From assembly GCF_900143085.1 (NCBI RefSeq), contig NZ_FRCZ01000001.1, forward strand, positions 620,001 through 684,000: 64,000 nucleotides of DNA, in the 5' to 3' direction. Source of the DNA: Gracilibacillus kekensis. GTDB lineage: Bacteria; Bacillota; Bacilli; Bacillales; Amphibacillaceae. The translations under genes and the position numbers were made by a program. Below are positions 28,357-36,165 of the stretch, in pieces; position 1 is the first letter of the stretch; every line of letters starts with the position of its first letter. The notes below the pieces were generated by a model that made no database searches, was not told the DNA's origin, and saw only the letters and a program-made list of their open reading frames with translations.

Positions 28357-28686
28357 TTATTCTTCTTTATTTTCCTTGTTCATTTCTTCTTCGCCATTTT
28401 CAACAGCATCTTCCATATTTTGTTCTGCTTCATCCATGTTTTCTTCAACATTTTCGCCTACATCTTCACCTGTACCGCCTTCTTCACCTTCACCTTCCAT
28501 TGGTGCTTCTTCGTTCTCTTGTCCTTCTTGTGGCTGTTCCTGCGGTTCTTCTTCTGGCTGTTGTTCTTCTTGTTGTGGCTGTTCTTCTTCTAGTGGTGCT
28601 TCTTCATCCTCACTTTGCGCACAACCAACTAAAAAGGCAAGTGATAATAAAAATGCTGAGAGATACTTTACGTATTTTAATTCCAT
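28357..28686 (-). CDS. Extremely acidic Glu-rich lipoprotein
   Basis: The 109-residue product has a clear lipoprotein signal with lipobox LVGC (Cys22). The mature part is low-complexity: about 34 of 87 residues are Glu, with Gln, Pro, Gly and Asn making up most of the rest and only two Lys. It should be a flexible, strongly negative chain anchored to the outer face of the membrane. No family is recognised. It has its own ribosome binding site (AAGGAGGACATC) and terminator, so it is probably a single-gene unit. Acidic surface proteins fit a salt-tolerant lifestyle, which is inference. Confidence 0.75.
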   Translation of the reverse strand: MELKYVKYLSAFLLSLAFLVGCAQSEDEEAPLEEEQPQQEEQQPEEEPQEQPQEGQENEEAPMEGEGEEGGTGEDVGENVEENMDEAEQNMEDAVENGEEEMNKENKEE

Positions 28687-28823
28687 TAGATGTCCTCCTT
28701 AAATTCTTGTTCAATGCTAGCTTAACCAAATAAACTACATAATATGCCAGCTTATAAAAAAATTTTGTTCAGTATACTCTAATCAGCATAGGAAGATTTC
28801 AGATTAAGCTTTTTAATGAAAAA

Positions 28824-28854
28824 AGAGAAGCTCATCCTGAAGATAAGCTTCTCT
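28824..28854 (-). terminator. Terminator of fabZ
   Basis: AGAGAAGCT and AGCTTCTCT form a 9-bp stem with a 13-base loop, followed on the minus strand by TTTTTT. It begins 5 bp past the fabZ stop. Confidence 0.8.
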
Positions 28855-28858
28855 CCTA

Positions 28859-29275
28859 TTATTTTACTGCAAAGGTTATTTCTGCTTCGCAAGCAAGTTC
28901 GCCTTCTACTTTGGCTACGGCTTTACCTTTTCCAATAGGTCCTTTAATTCGTATAATTTCTACTTCTAAGTGCAAGGTATCACCAGGTTTAACTTGACGC
29001 TTAAAACGACATTTATCAATTCCTGCTAAAAATCCAATTTTTCCTTTATTCTCTTCTTTACTTAAGATCGCCACTGCCCCAACCTGTGCTAAGGCTTCGA
29101 CAATTAAAACGCCAGGCATGACAGGATAATCTGGAAAGTGCCCTTGAAAAAAAGGTTCATTAATTGTTACATTCTTTTTTCCAACAATTCGTTCGTCCTC
29201 TTGTTCGGTGATTGCATCTACTAATAAGAATGGGTAACGATGCGGGATCGTTTCTTTAATTTGTTCAATGTCCAT
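28859..29275 (-). CDS. fabZ: 3-hydroxyacyl-ACP dehydratase FabZ
   Basis: This hot-dog fold enzyme removes water from 3-hydroxyacyl-ACP in type II fatty-acid synthesis. HRYPFLLVD and [20 protein letters not shown] contain the family's catalytic His and Glu. At 138 aa it has the usual length. The position downstream of mbl-flhO-flhP is the same as in B. subtilis (ywpB). Confidence 0.95.
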   Translation of the reverse strand: MDIEQIKETIPHRYPFLLVDAITEQEDERIVGKKNVTINEPFFQGHFPDYPVMPGVLIVEALAQVGAVAILSKEENKGKIGFLAGIDKCRFKRQVKPGDTLHLEVEIIRIKGPIGKGKAVAKVEGELACEAEITFAVK

Positions 29276-29403
29276 GATATGTAACTCCTTTCTTTTCCTT
29301 AAAAGTATATCAAAAAGGGGGGGAAATGAATACTTTCATAAATTGTATAGATTGAACATAGTATATTCAAATATTAATGTAACTAGTGATTTAGCAACAA
29401 AAA

Positions 29404-29441
29404 AATGCAGTGCTCTATCTTCTCAGATGTAACACTACATT
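29404..29441 (-). terminator. Terminator after the EpuA-like gene
   Basis: On the minus strand AATGTAGTG pairs with CACTGCATT (one G-U) across a 20-base loop and is followed by TTTTTG. It closes the mbl-flhO-flhP-downstream unit. Confidence 0.65.
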
Positions 29442-29473
29442 TATTATTATTATCTCCGCAAAAATTGTACGAC

Positions 29474-29782
29474 TTACACATCTCTTACAAAATCGATAAT
29501 ATGCTGCCATGTTTCCCATTTAAGTACGTCGAGTGGGCTGCCCTCGCCGAGTACACTGAACCCGATAATAAGACCGATCATTAAAGCAAATAAACTTAAA
29601 ACAATTACAATCAGAACCTTCATCCAAATTGGAACAAATCGACGGATATATTTTTTTTCTGCTTTCTTTTTTGCTTTTTTAGCCGCTCTTGTTTCTTTCT
29701 TGGCTGAAGATTGTTTTTTTATTTGCTTCTGTTCCTCTGATTGGTTTTTAGTTGTATTATTTGCTTTTGCATCCTTTGACAT
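29474..29782 (-). CDS. Small EpuA-like membrane protein (annotated in relatives as RNA polymerase subunit beta)
   Basis: The 102-residue protein has a highly basic, Lys-rich N-terminus (about 1-48), one transmembrane helix near 52-75 (VLIVIVLSLFALMIGLI) and a short outer tail rich in Trp. This matches the DNA-directed RNA polymerase subunit beta/EpuA family (recalled), a misleading name since it bears no polymerase domain. Function is unknown. It follows flhP by 30 bp and is likely cotranscribed with it. Confidence 0.7.
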   Translation of the reverse strand: MSKDAKANNTTKNQSEEQKQIKKQSSAKKETRAAKKAKKKAEKKYIRRFVPIWMKVLIVIVLSLFALMIGLIIGFSVLGEGSPLDVLKWETWQHIIDFVRDV

Positions 29783-29812
29783 ACAAGTGTCTCCTTATTC
29801 ATAAAAACTAAC

Positions 29813-30643
29813 TTATCTTAATTGGTTAATAAGACCTTTCATTTGGTCGTGCATGGAAATAGTTCTTGCATTAAATTGATAGGCTCTTTGTGTTTCAATC
29901 ATGTCGGTTTGTTGTTTGGCTATGTCAACATTTGATGCTTCTAATGCACCACTTTCCATATTGACATCCGCAAACCCTACGCCATTGATAATATCGTCAA
30001 ATGGATAACTTTCCAATGATTGTTCAGAAATTCGGAATAAATTACTTCCAGCAGCCTCTAATAATCGCGGTCGAACTGCTTCTACTACTGCAAGTTCACC
30101 TTCGATCATTTGCACACCATTTCTTGTAACATTAATTTGCCCATTCTCTTCAATATTTAGATCATCCATATTATTAGCTAGAACAATTGGATCGCCACCT
30201 TGGCCAAGAACAGGATTTCCATCTGAAGTTACAAGCATTACCTGCTCACCTTCTACAGGTGTTAAATAAAAGTTCCCAGCTCTTGTGTAACGCACTTCTT
30301 CCTCACCATTTTCGTTCACCGCTACTTGAAAAAGATGATTGTCTTCTAATAATGCTACATCAAGATTTCGATCCGTACGTTGTAAGGAACCTTGATCAAA
30401 GTTAATATTGGTATGACCTAGCTTAGCCCCTGATCCAACACGCAGACCATCAGGTGTGAGCCGTCCTATCGGATTGGTTGGGTCTGGTTCTGTATTTATC
30501 TGTTGTGATAATAAAGAAGAAAAATTAGCATCACGATTTTTATAGCCTACGGTATTCGAATTCGCGATATTGTTCCCGATATTATCAAGTCTTTTTTGTA
30601 ATTGCCCCATGGTTGCGGCAGCTTGAAAAGTCATTCTCGTCAT
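29813..30643 (-). CDS. flhP: Flagellar rod/hook-basal body protein FlhP
   Basis: The 276-residue product belongs to the FlgG/FlgF rod family. The N-terminus TMGQLQKRLDNIGNNIANSNTVGYKN and the C-terminal ASNVDIAKQQTDMIETQRAYQFNART are the two helical ends that stack in the rod. It builds the distal rod in the Gram-positive flagellum. The pair with flhO and the position after mbl are as in B. subtilis. It implies the cell is motile or descends from motile ancestors. Confidence 0.92.
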   Translation of the reverse strand: MTRMTFQAAATMGQLQKRLDNIGNNIANSNTVGYKNRDANFSSLLSQQINTEPDPTNPIGRLTPDGLRVGSGAKLGHTNINFDQGSLQRTDRNLDVALLEDNHLFQVAVNENGEEEVRYTRAGNFYLTPVEGEQVMLVTSDGNPVLGQGGDPIVLANNMDDLNIEENGQINVTRNGVQMIEGELAVVEAVRPRLLEAAGSNLFRISEQSLESYPFDDIINGVGFADVNMESGALEASNVDIAKQQTDMIETQRAYQFNARTISMHDQMKGLINQLR

Positions 30644-30660
30644 ACATGTTCACCCCTCTA

Positions 30661-31485
30661 CTATCCTAGTCTTGCAATCTCATTGACAGCTTTGTCTAAA
30701 CTACGGTCATATTGTTGAACGACTTTTTGATTGGCTTCAAAGCTTCGGTATGCTTGCATCATATCTGTCATCGTTTGAGCTGCATCAACATTTGAATTTT
30801 CCAGATGATTTTGTTGCACGTTAAATTGCAATCCTGCAACACCTCTAGCATCGATCAAAGCTTCACCATCTTCATTTAATTCAAATAAATCTTGGCCGTT
30901 TTTCACTAAGTCGTTCGGATTAGCAGTATAGGAAACAGCTAATGGAACCTCAGCACCATCTAATTCCAGAACGCCTTCAGGTGTCACCGTAAAATCCAAT
31001 CCATCGGTATTAATCGGATTACCGGCCGCATCTAATACATAATGACCTTGATTTGTCGTCAGGTTCCCTTCACCATCTACTGTAAAGTTACCATTTCTCG
31101 TATAACGGACTTCGCCTTCACCGTTTTGCACATTAAAAAAGATCGATCCTTCCTCATCTGGCGTTTCTCCTTGTACTAAAGCGACATCAGTAGAAATACC
31201 TGTCTCTCTCAAGGATCCTTGTACAAAATCAGGAATTGTTTCTTGTACATATACACCCGTATTAATGGCTCCAATCTCCGTCATGGTTGGTACCGTCGTG
31301 TTCTGAGAACTAGGGATATCACGATTTTCCATCCGTTGAATTAATAATTCTGGAAAAGATCTCAGTGTTGCATGATCTTGTTTATACCCCGGCGTCTGTG
31401 CATTTGTAATATTATTTGATAACACTTCTTGTCTTCGCTGTTGTGCCAACATTCCATTTGTTGCCGTATAAAAACCTCTAAGCAT
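30661..31485 (-). CDS. flhO: Flagellar rod/hook-basal body protein FlhO
   Basis: A 274-residue FlgF/FlgG-family paralogue of FlhP. It starts with MLRGFYTATNGMLAQQRRQ and LSNNITNAQTPGYKQ, and ends with ENSNVDAAQTMTDMMQAYRSFEANQKV, both typical rod-protein ends. It lies 17 bp upstream of flhP and 49 bp downstream of mbl, so mbl, flhO and flhP are probably one unit. AGAGGAG precedes the ATG. Confidence 0.92.
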   Translation of the reverse strand: MLRGFYTATNGMLAQQRRQEVLSNNITNAQTPGYKQDHATLRSFPELLIQRMENRDIPSSQNTTVPTMTEIGAINTGVYVQETIPDFVQGSLRETGISTDVALVQGETPDEEGSIFFNVQNGEGEVRYTRNGNFTVDGEGNLTTNQGHYVLDAAGNPINTDGLDFTVTPEGVLELDGAEVPLAVSYTANPNDLVKNGQDLFELNEDGEALIDARGVAGLQFNVQQNHLENSNVDAAQTMTDMMQAYRSFEANQKVVQQYDRSLDKAVNEIARLG

Positions 31486-31534
31486 CTGTAGAACTCCTCT
31501 CTATGTGAAGCGAACCATTTTTATGTATGAAATA

Positions 31535-32533
31535 TTAAACAATAGAACGTTCTAATTTATCAATATTATCCAACATAATGCCTGTCCCTTTTGCTACACA
31601 ATTCATTGGTTCTTCCGCTAATAAAACGGGAACTTTTAATTCTTCCGCTAATAATTGATCCAGTCCATTTAACAAAGCACCGCCACCAGTTAAGATAACA
31701 CCCCTGTCGATAATATCTGCGGATAATTCTGGTGGTGTTTTTTCCAATACGGTTTTCGCTGATTGTACAATTAGTGCAATAGACTCACGTAATGCTTCTT
31801 CCACTTCCGCAGAATAAATGGTAATTGTTCTTGGTAAACCTGTTACCATATCTCGTCCACGGATATCAATTTCTTCATTACGTGCTCCCTTGAATACGGT
31901 AGCGACATTAATCTTAATATCTTCAGCCGTTCGTTCACCAATTAGTAATTTATATTTACGCTTCACATATTGAAGAATTTCTTCATCAAATTTATCTCCA
32001 GCCATTTTGACGGATTGTGCAGTAACGATATCCCCCATAGAAAGTACAGCGATATCTGTTGTACCACCACCAATATCTACTACCATGTTCCCACTTGGCT
32101 GAAAAATATCCATGCCAGCGCCAATTGCAGCTACTTTTGGTTCTTCTTCTAAGTATACTTTTTTACCGCCAGATTTTTCAGCAGCTTCCTTTATTGCCTT
32201 TTGTTCCACTTTTGTTATGTTGGTTGGGCAACAAATTAACATTCTTGGCTTAGATAAGAAACCTTTTACATTAATTTTGTTGATAAAATATTTTAACATG
32301 GCCTCTGTTACATCAAAGTCTGCAATAACGCCGTCTTTTAACGGTCGAATTGCTGCAATATTGCCTGGCGTACGTCCAACCATTCGCCGAGCTTCTTCGC
32401 CGACTTCTAACACTTTTCCAGTATTGCGATCCATTGCCACTACAGATGGCTCATCTAAGACGATTCCTTTACCTTTTACATGAATTAATACATTTGCCGT
32501 TCCTAAGTCTATTCCGATATCTCTTGAGAACAT
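31535..32533 (-). CDS. mbl: MreB-family actin-like protein Mbl
   Basis: This 332-residue bacterial actin directs side-wall peptidoglycan synthesis. It shows the ATPase motifs IGIDLGTANVLIHV (phosphate 1), MVVDIGGGTTDIAV (phosphate 2) and LTGGGALLNGLDQLL (adenosine). Its place between spoIIID and flhO identifies it as Mbl rather than MreB or MreBH. AGGGAGGATC precedes the ATG. Confidence 0.93.
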   Translation of the reverse strand: MFSRDIGIDLGTANVLIHVKGKGIVLDEPSVVAMDRNTGKVLEVGEEARRMVGRTPGNIAAIRPLKDGVIADFDVTEAMLKYFINKINVKGFLSKPRMLICCPTNITKVEQKAIKEAAEKSGGKKVYLEEEPKVAAIGAGMDIFQPSGNMVVDIGGGTTDIAVLSMGDIVTAQSVKMAGDKFDEEILQYVKRKYKLLIGERTAEDIKINVATVFKGARNEEIDIRGRDMVTGLPRTITIYSAEVEEALRESIALIVQSAKTVLEKTPPELSADIIDRGVILTGGGALLNGLDQLLAEELKVPVLLAEEPMNCVAKGTGIMLDNIDKLERSIV

Positions 32534-32806
32534 GAATGTTGATCCTCCCTATTTCATTACCATGCTTTAGTTTATGTCAATATGTTATGGTTTGTATGTA
32601 GTTCTAAAGTTGTTTGCTTTCCTATTATGGTACAGAATACCTCTAATTATATATAATATCATAAAATTTAGAATGTCGTTACATTTTTCCAATAAAAATG
32701 TCATTTAATTTCAAATATATTGTTGGATTTTATCAGATATTAGAAAATAATTAGAAGTATGAGTTGAAATGAAGGGTATGTATGAATTAGAGAGGATGTT
32801 GAGAGC

Positions 32807-33097
32807 TTATTTGGTCAACAGTTGTTCAGATTCAGTTGATGTCTTTTTACTATGGAGCTGATATTTCATTTTTGTCGCTTCACCACCACGCAAATGTCGT
32901 ATTGCTTTATGATGACTTAAAACAACTTTCACTTCGTTAGCTAATTCGGGATGTAGCTCTGGTAAACGTTCCGTTAAATCTTTGTGAACGGTACTTTTTG
33001 AGACTCCAAATTCTTTGGCGATTACTCGTACGGTTTTTTTTGTTTCCACAATGTACCTGCCAATCTTTAATGTTCTTTCTCTGATGTAGTCATGCAC
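32807..33097 (-). CDS. spoIIID: Mother-cell sporulation regulator SpoIIID
   Basis: SpoIIID is a small DNA-binding protein that switches mother-cell transcription after sigma-E. The sequence HDYIRERTLKIGRYIVETKK and the helix-turn-helix VRVIAKEFGVSKSTVHKDL are nearly the same as in B. subtilis, as is IRHLRGGEATK. I set the start at the GTG of 33097 (96 aa) because GGAGGCGAG precedes it and B. subtilis SpoIIID begins at this His-Asp-Tyr. The frame is open for another 16 codons to a TTG at 33145. Confidence 0.93.
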   Translation of the reverse strand: MHDYIRERTLKIGRYIVETKKTVRVIAKEFGVSKSTVHKDLTERLPELHPELANEVKVVLSHHKAIRHLRGGEATKMKYQLHSKKTSTESEQLLTK

Positions 33098-33297
33098 TTC
33101 ACTCGCCTCCCAAAAGTTGTCAGTCCAAGGTGTGAACAGAGACAAGTATCACTTTATATATCATTCATCCCTTCTAAAACCATCGTATCCTCACCCCAGA
33201 CAAATAAAAGATAATTTGTACCATCATATTAAGCATTTCATCCCATTATGACAGTTAATTTCCGAGGATGCGCTAGAAGCTGTGGATCAACATAGAG

Positions 33298-33327
33298 AAA
33301 AAGCGATGGTTTTCTCCATCGCTTTTT
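33298..33327 (-). terminator. Strong terminator after the AimR-like gene and its small ORF
   Basis: AAAAGCGATGG and CCATCGCTTTT form a perfect 11-bp stem with a 6-base loop and a T run on the minus strand. It overlaps the last bases of the 19-codon ORF, so that ORF ends the AimR-like transcript. Confidence 0.85.
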
Positions 33328-33385
33328 ACCCAATATCACCATAATCTGGATCCGTATAATGTAATTGCATTCTCATTTTAGACAT
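33326..33385 (-). CDS. Candidate 19-residue peptide ORF after the AimR-like gene
   Basis: This ORF is below the usual length cut-off. It reads MSKMRMQLHYTDPDYGDIG, begins 23 bp after the AimR-like stop codon and has AGGAGAAG five bases before its ATG, one of the best ribosome binding sites in the area. The TAA is followed at once by a perfect terminator. Its place matches that of aimP behind aimR in SPbeta-type phages, but it lacks a secretion signal and the usual C-terminal hexapeptide pattern. It could be a leaderless signal, a regulatory short ORF or chance. Confidence 0.45.
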   Translation of the reverse strand: MSKMRMQLHYTDPDYGDIG

Positions 33386-33408
33386 TCTTCTCCTATTCCC
33401 TTTTTATT

Positions 33409-34440
33409 TTAGATACCTAACCCTTCGGTTGCTCTGAGTGGTAATCTCGCAAAAAAGTGATCACTCCTTTTTTCCATAAAGTGTTGATAAGAATGTATAA
33501 AGAAATGTTGCTTCTTGGTGGCTAATCCTAAATAATATTTCGTAAACGGCGTGGAGATTGGCAATTCTTCTAAAATTTTTTTAGCAAGACTGGTATTTCC
33601 CTTGACGATCTCCAAGTGCGCTGATTCTATCGGGTCATTGGTAGTGACGCCATCTACTTTACCAAAATTGGCACAGATAAAAGGATACGTAAAATCTTCT
33701 ATTTTTTTTAATGTATGTTGATCTTGAAGAGTTGTTGCTATATACTTCGCCTCTTCAATATGATAGAGGCTGGATTCAAAATCTTCGTATATATAACTTA
33801 ATGCTAGATCTAGGTGAAGTTGTGCTTTTTGTTTCACGTGGTGAGGCATTTGAAGTGCTTCGTAGGCGTTTTTTCTGGCTAAAATTAACTCATTACGTTT
33901 CCAATAGTAGATAAACAATAATGTTTTCATTCTTATATTGAAGAAAGTAATTAAAAGAGGATTGTCAATTTGACATAATTTTCTTTGGACTTTATTAAGA
34001 AAATAACCGATGTTGTCATAGTTAAACACGTTAACATCTATGGCTATGTATAAAAAGTATTTTAAACAAGTTAGTTCTGGATGAAAGGTAGCAACTGATT
34101 GTGCATATTTCCTAACTTCATGGACAGGTTTACCATTTCTTAAGTCTAGCATAAGTTGATATAGCTTTGCCATTTCTCTATTCAAAGAATTACTGCTTTC
34201 TTGATTCACTTGAATAAAATACTTTAATTCCGGGTAACTATGATTTATAAAAAAATATTCTAAGGCCAGGCGCTTGTCCATGTCTGAACTACTCTCAAGC
34301 AGGAATTCCTTAGCTATCGCAAGCTCCGTTGCCTCATTATTATCTAGACTTACCATTGTTAAAAATTGAGTTAATTGAAGCTGTTTATCTGTTTCAAAAT
34401 GTTCAAGGATTATCCCTTGCATCGTATTTGTAATTTCCAT
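33409..34440 (-). CDS. AimR-like TPR protein, N-terminus short
   Basis: The 343-residue helical protein resembles, by recall, the peptide receptor AimR of SPbeta-group phages. The best stretch is the C-terminal fifth: ESAHLEIVKGNTSLAKKILEE, TKYYLGLATKKQHFFIHSY and FFARLPL match the order and spacing of AimR TPR repeats. AimR is about 380 residues and begins with a DNA-binding domain; here the first recognisable helices start some 20 residues too early, so part or all of that domain is missing. The ATG follows AAAGGAG, so the start is real. No phage genes are near. It may be a domesticated receptor that works through protein contact, like Rap proteins. Confidence 0.6.
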   Translation of the reverse strand: MEITNTMQGIILEHFETDKQLQLTQFLTMVSLDNNEATELAIAKEFLLESSSDMDKRLALEYFFINHSYPELKYFIQVNQESSNSLNREMAKLYQLMLDLRNGKPVHEVRKYAQSVATFHPELTCLKYFLYIAIDVNVFNYDNIGYFLNKVQRKLCQIDNPLLITFFNIRMKTLLFIYYWKRNELILARKNAYEALQMPHHVKQKAQLHLDLALSYIYEDFESSLYHIEEAKYIATTLQDQHTLKKIEDFTYPFICANFGKVDGVTTNDPIESAHLEIVKGNTSLAKKILEELPISTPFTKYYLGLATKKQHFFIHSYQHFMEKRSDHFFARLPLRATEGLGI

Positions 34441-34690
34441 AATTTATCTCCTTTCACAGTTATTAATTATTTCATATTCGAGAAATTATGCAATACTTTT
34501 TTCACTAGAATCGTTCGTCAAATAGTTAGAGATATCGACAAGTTCAGTCGCTTTTTCATAGCTTGCAAGTAAAATTATATAGAAAAAGGTGGAAATGTAT
34601 CGTATGATAATCAACCATTTCATCTCGTTATTCCGGATAAAAGGGTTATATGACATAATTCAGGTGGTAATTATGAGATTTCATATCTGT

Positions 34691-34827
34691 TTTGCAATCG
34701 ATCCGGCTTGTCCACTTCCCTTTCCGTGGGGTTTTCCCTTCAGCTAACTTTTCCAAGCAAAAATCGCTTGAAAAAGTGGATCTTCAGGTAAAACAATCCC
34801 ACAGGAGTCGAAGTGGCCGCCTACGCT
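34691..34827 (+). repeat. Inverted repeat element, left copy
   Basis: About 137 bp that align along their length with the reverse complement of 34995-35130: shared blocks include CGGCTTGTCC, CCCTTTCCG, CAGCTAACTTTT, AAAAAGTGGATCTTC and AGGAGT.GAAG. The copies differ at roughly one base in five. Such GC-richer elements with ends in CGGCTTGTCC and GGACGCCTGCGC are common between genes in Bacillaceae (recalled). Confidence 0.8.
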
Positions 34828-34994
34828 GAATGAAGCTCCACAAATATTGCAAATGCAGATATTTTGGGTTGTTACAATGAGACAGTAAAACAGCTTAGAT
34901 TAATAAAAATGATAAGTAATCTAATGACAAATTGATAGGAAATAGTGAATAACGCCAATATGATTATTCCTGCTTGAGTTGCAGAATATTACAA

Positions 34995-35130
34995 AGCGCA
35001 GGCGTCCGCTTCCACTCCTGCGGGAAGTTTTCATCCGAAGATCCACTTTTTAAGCGGACTGTGCTCAAAAAGTTAGCTGAGGAGGAAAACCCGCGGAAAG
35101 GGGAGCGGACAAGCCGAAGCGATTGCAAAG
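34995..35130 (-). repeat. Inverted repeat element, right copy
   Basis: This is the reverse-complement partner of 34691-34827. It carries AGCGCAGGCGTCCGCTTCC at one end and AAGCCGAAGCGATTGCAAAG at the other. The pair could fold into a very long stem or could be two insertions of the same small element. Confidence 0.8.
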
Positions 35131-35200
35131 CACATATATTATCTCATGATTACCTCAAAGTGTTATGTCGTACTTTCCTGCTTTGGTTCAAGTTCACAAA

Positions 35201-35237
35201 AAAATCTCCCTACCATTCTTTATGGTAAGGAGATTTT
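35201..35237 (-). terminator. Terminator of spoIIQ
   Basis: On the minus strand AAAATCTCCTTACCAT and ATGGTAGGGAGATTTT form a 16-bp stem with one mismatch and a 5-base loop, followed by a T run. It begins 3 bp after the gene. Confidence 0.85.
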
Positions 35238-35239
35238 TA

Positions 35240-36097
35240 TTATGTTCGTTCCATTGCGCTTGATGATTCATTTGTTTCTTCTGCGTCTTCTTCAGCATCT
35301 TCTTGCTCTTCATCAGCACTTTCGTCTGTTTCTTCTTCGGTGTCATCACTATCTTCTGATTCTTCTGCCGGTGCTTCTTCTTCAACCGAGTCATCTGGAG
35401 CGATAATCTTATGAATTGGCTGGTTAACAAAATTTTCCGGGTTAACTGGTGTACCATCTTTTCTCACTTCAAAATGAACATGGACGCCATTATCCTGACC
35501 CAGCACATTCTGACCAGCTGTTCCTATTGAATCACCTTGCTTTACATCCGTTCCTTTTTCCACTAATACTTCATCTAAACTAGCGTAATAAGTGGAAATA
35601 CCTTGCTCATGTTCCATTTTTACTACATTACCCAGTAGTGGATCCTGTTTCACCTCTACTACTTGACCTGACAATGAAGCTTTTACATCAAACGCTTGAT
35701 GATCAGATGTTGAGATCGCAATTCCATCACTTTGATAGAATTTATTTTGATGTGAAATTAGCGCCTGTTCTTGTGCTTCTGCATCTGCTCCATAATCATA
35801 AAATTTGGTCACGATTTCTACTTGCAAGTCTTCTGGAACGGGCATTTGTAGTACTTCTTGCTGCTGCATTACCGTTGTAGCGTCTTCCTCATCCTGCTCA
35901 GTTTGATCACCTGATAAATCATTTAATTGATTTTCCATATCTTCTGCGATATCTGGTGCTTGATTAATAGCGTTTTGATACCACAACACTCCTGTCAGGA
36001 CGAGAGCAGCTACAGCTAAATATACAGCAGGAAAGAACCATTTTTTCTTGAAGATACGTTTCCAACTATTTTTTGAAACGTTTTTGTTTTCCTCCAT
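35240..36097 (-). CDS. spoIIQ: Forespore protein SpoIIQ (M23-like)
   Basis: SpoIIQ is made in the forespore and pairs with SpoIIIAH to form a channel across the intermembrane space. The 285 aa contain a short cytoplasmic part, a TM helix at about 21-40 (FFPAVYLAVAALVLTGVLWY), an M23-type domain (about 100-225) and a long Glu/Asp-rich tail. The first zinc motif is lost (SDGIAIS instead of H.G.D) while HVHFE is kept, so as in B. subtilis it is probably not an active endopeptidase. It lies 68 bp downstream of spoIID. GAGGTG precedes the ATG. Confidence 0.93.
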   Translation of the reverse strand: MEENKNVSKNSWKRIFKKKWFFPAVYLAVAALVLTGVLWYQNAINQAPDIAEDMENQLNDLSGDQTEQDEEDATTVMQQQEVLQMPVPEDLQVEIVTKFYDYGADAEAQEQALISHQNKFYQSDGIAISTSDHQAFDVKASLSGQVVEVKQDPLLGNVVKMEHEQGISTYYASLDEVLVEKGTDVKQGDSIGTAGQNVLGQDNGVHVHFEVRKDGTPVNPENFVNQPIHKIIAPDDSVEEEAPAEESEDSDDTEEETDESADEEQEDAEEDAEETNESSSAMERT

Positions 36098-36165
36098 TAT
36101 GCATCACCTCAGCTACCATTGTGATCAAATAGAGGAAAATTTATACATAGTTTGTTAGATTTTTC

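Larger units (their letters stand above)
34441..35200. other. Long intergenic region holding an inverted repeat pair
   Basis: Between the AimR-like gene and the spoIIQ terminator there is no gene I can support; short frames over the repeats are artefacts. The content is two related elements in opposite orientation (34691-34827 and 34995-35130) separated by AT-rich sequence. Confidence 0.7.

Noticed and set aside
28174-28733. Three long plus-strand frames over 28174-28733
   Set aside because: They are antisense to the Glu-rich lipoprotein gene; its GAA/GAG codons give open frames on the other strand. None has a ribosome binding site or protein-like composition.
33409-34440. Rap phosphatase
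   Set aside because: Length and TPR content are similar, but the C-terminal blocks fit AimR better and no Phr-like gene with a signal peptide follows.
34974-35228. An 84-codon plus-strand frame
   Set aside because: It is created by the right copy of the 137-bp inverted repeat. Such spurious frames recur wherever these elements occur.
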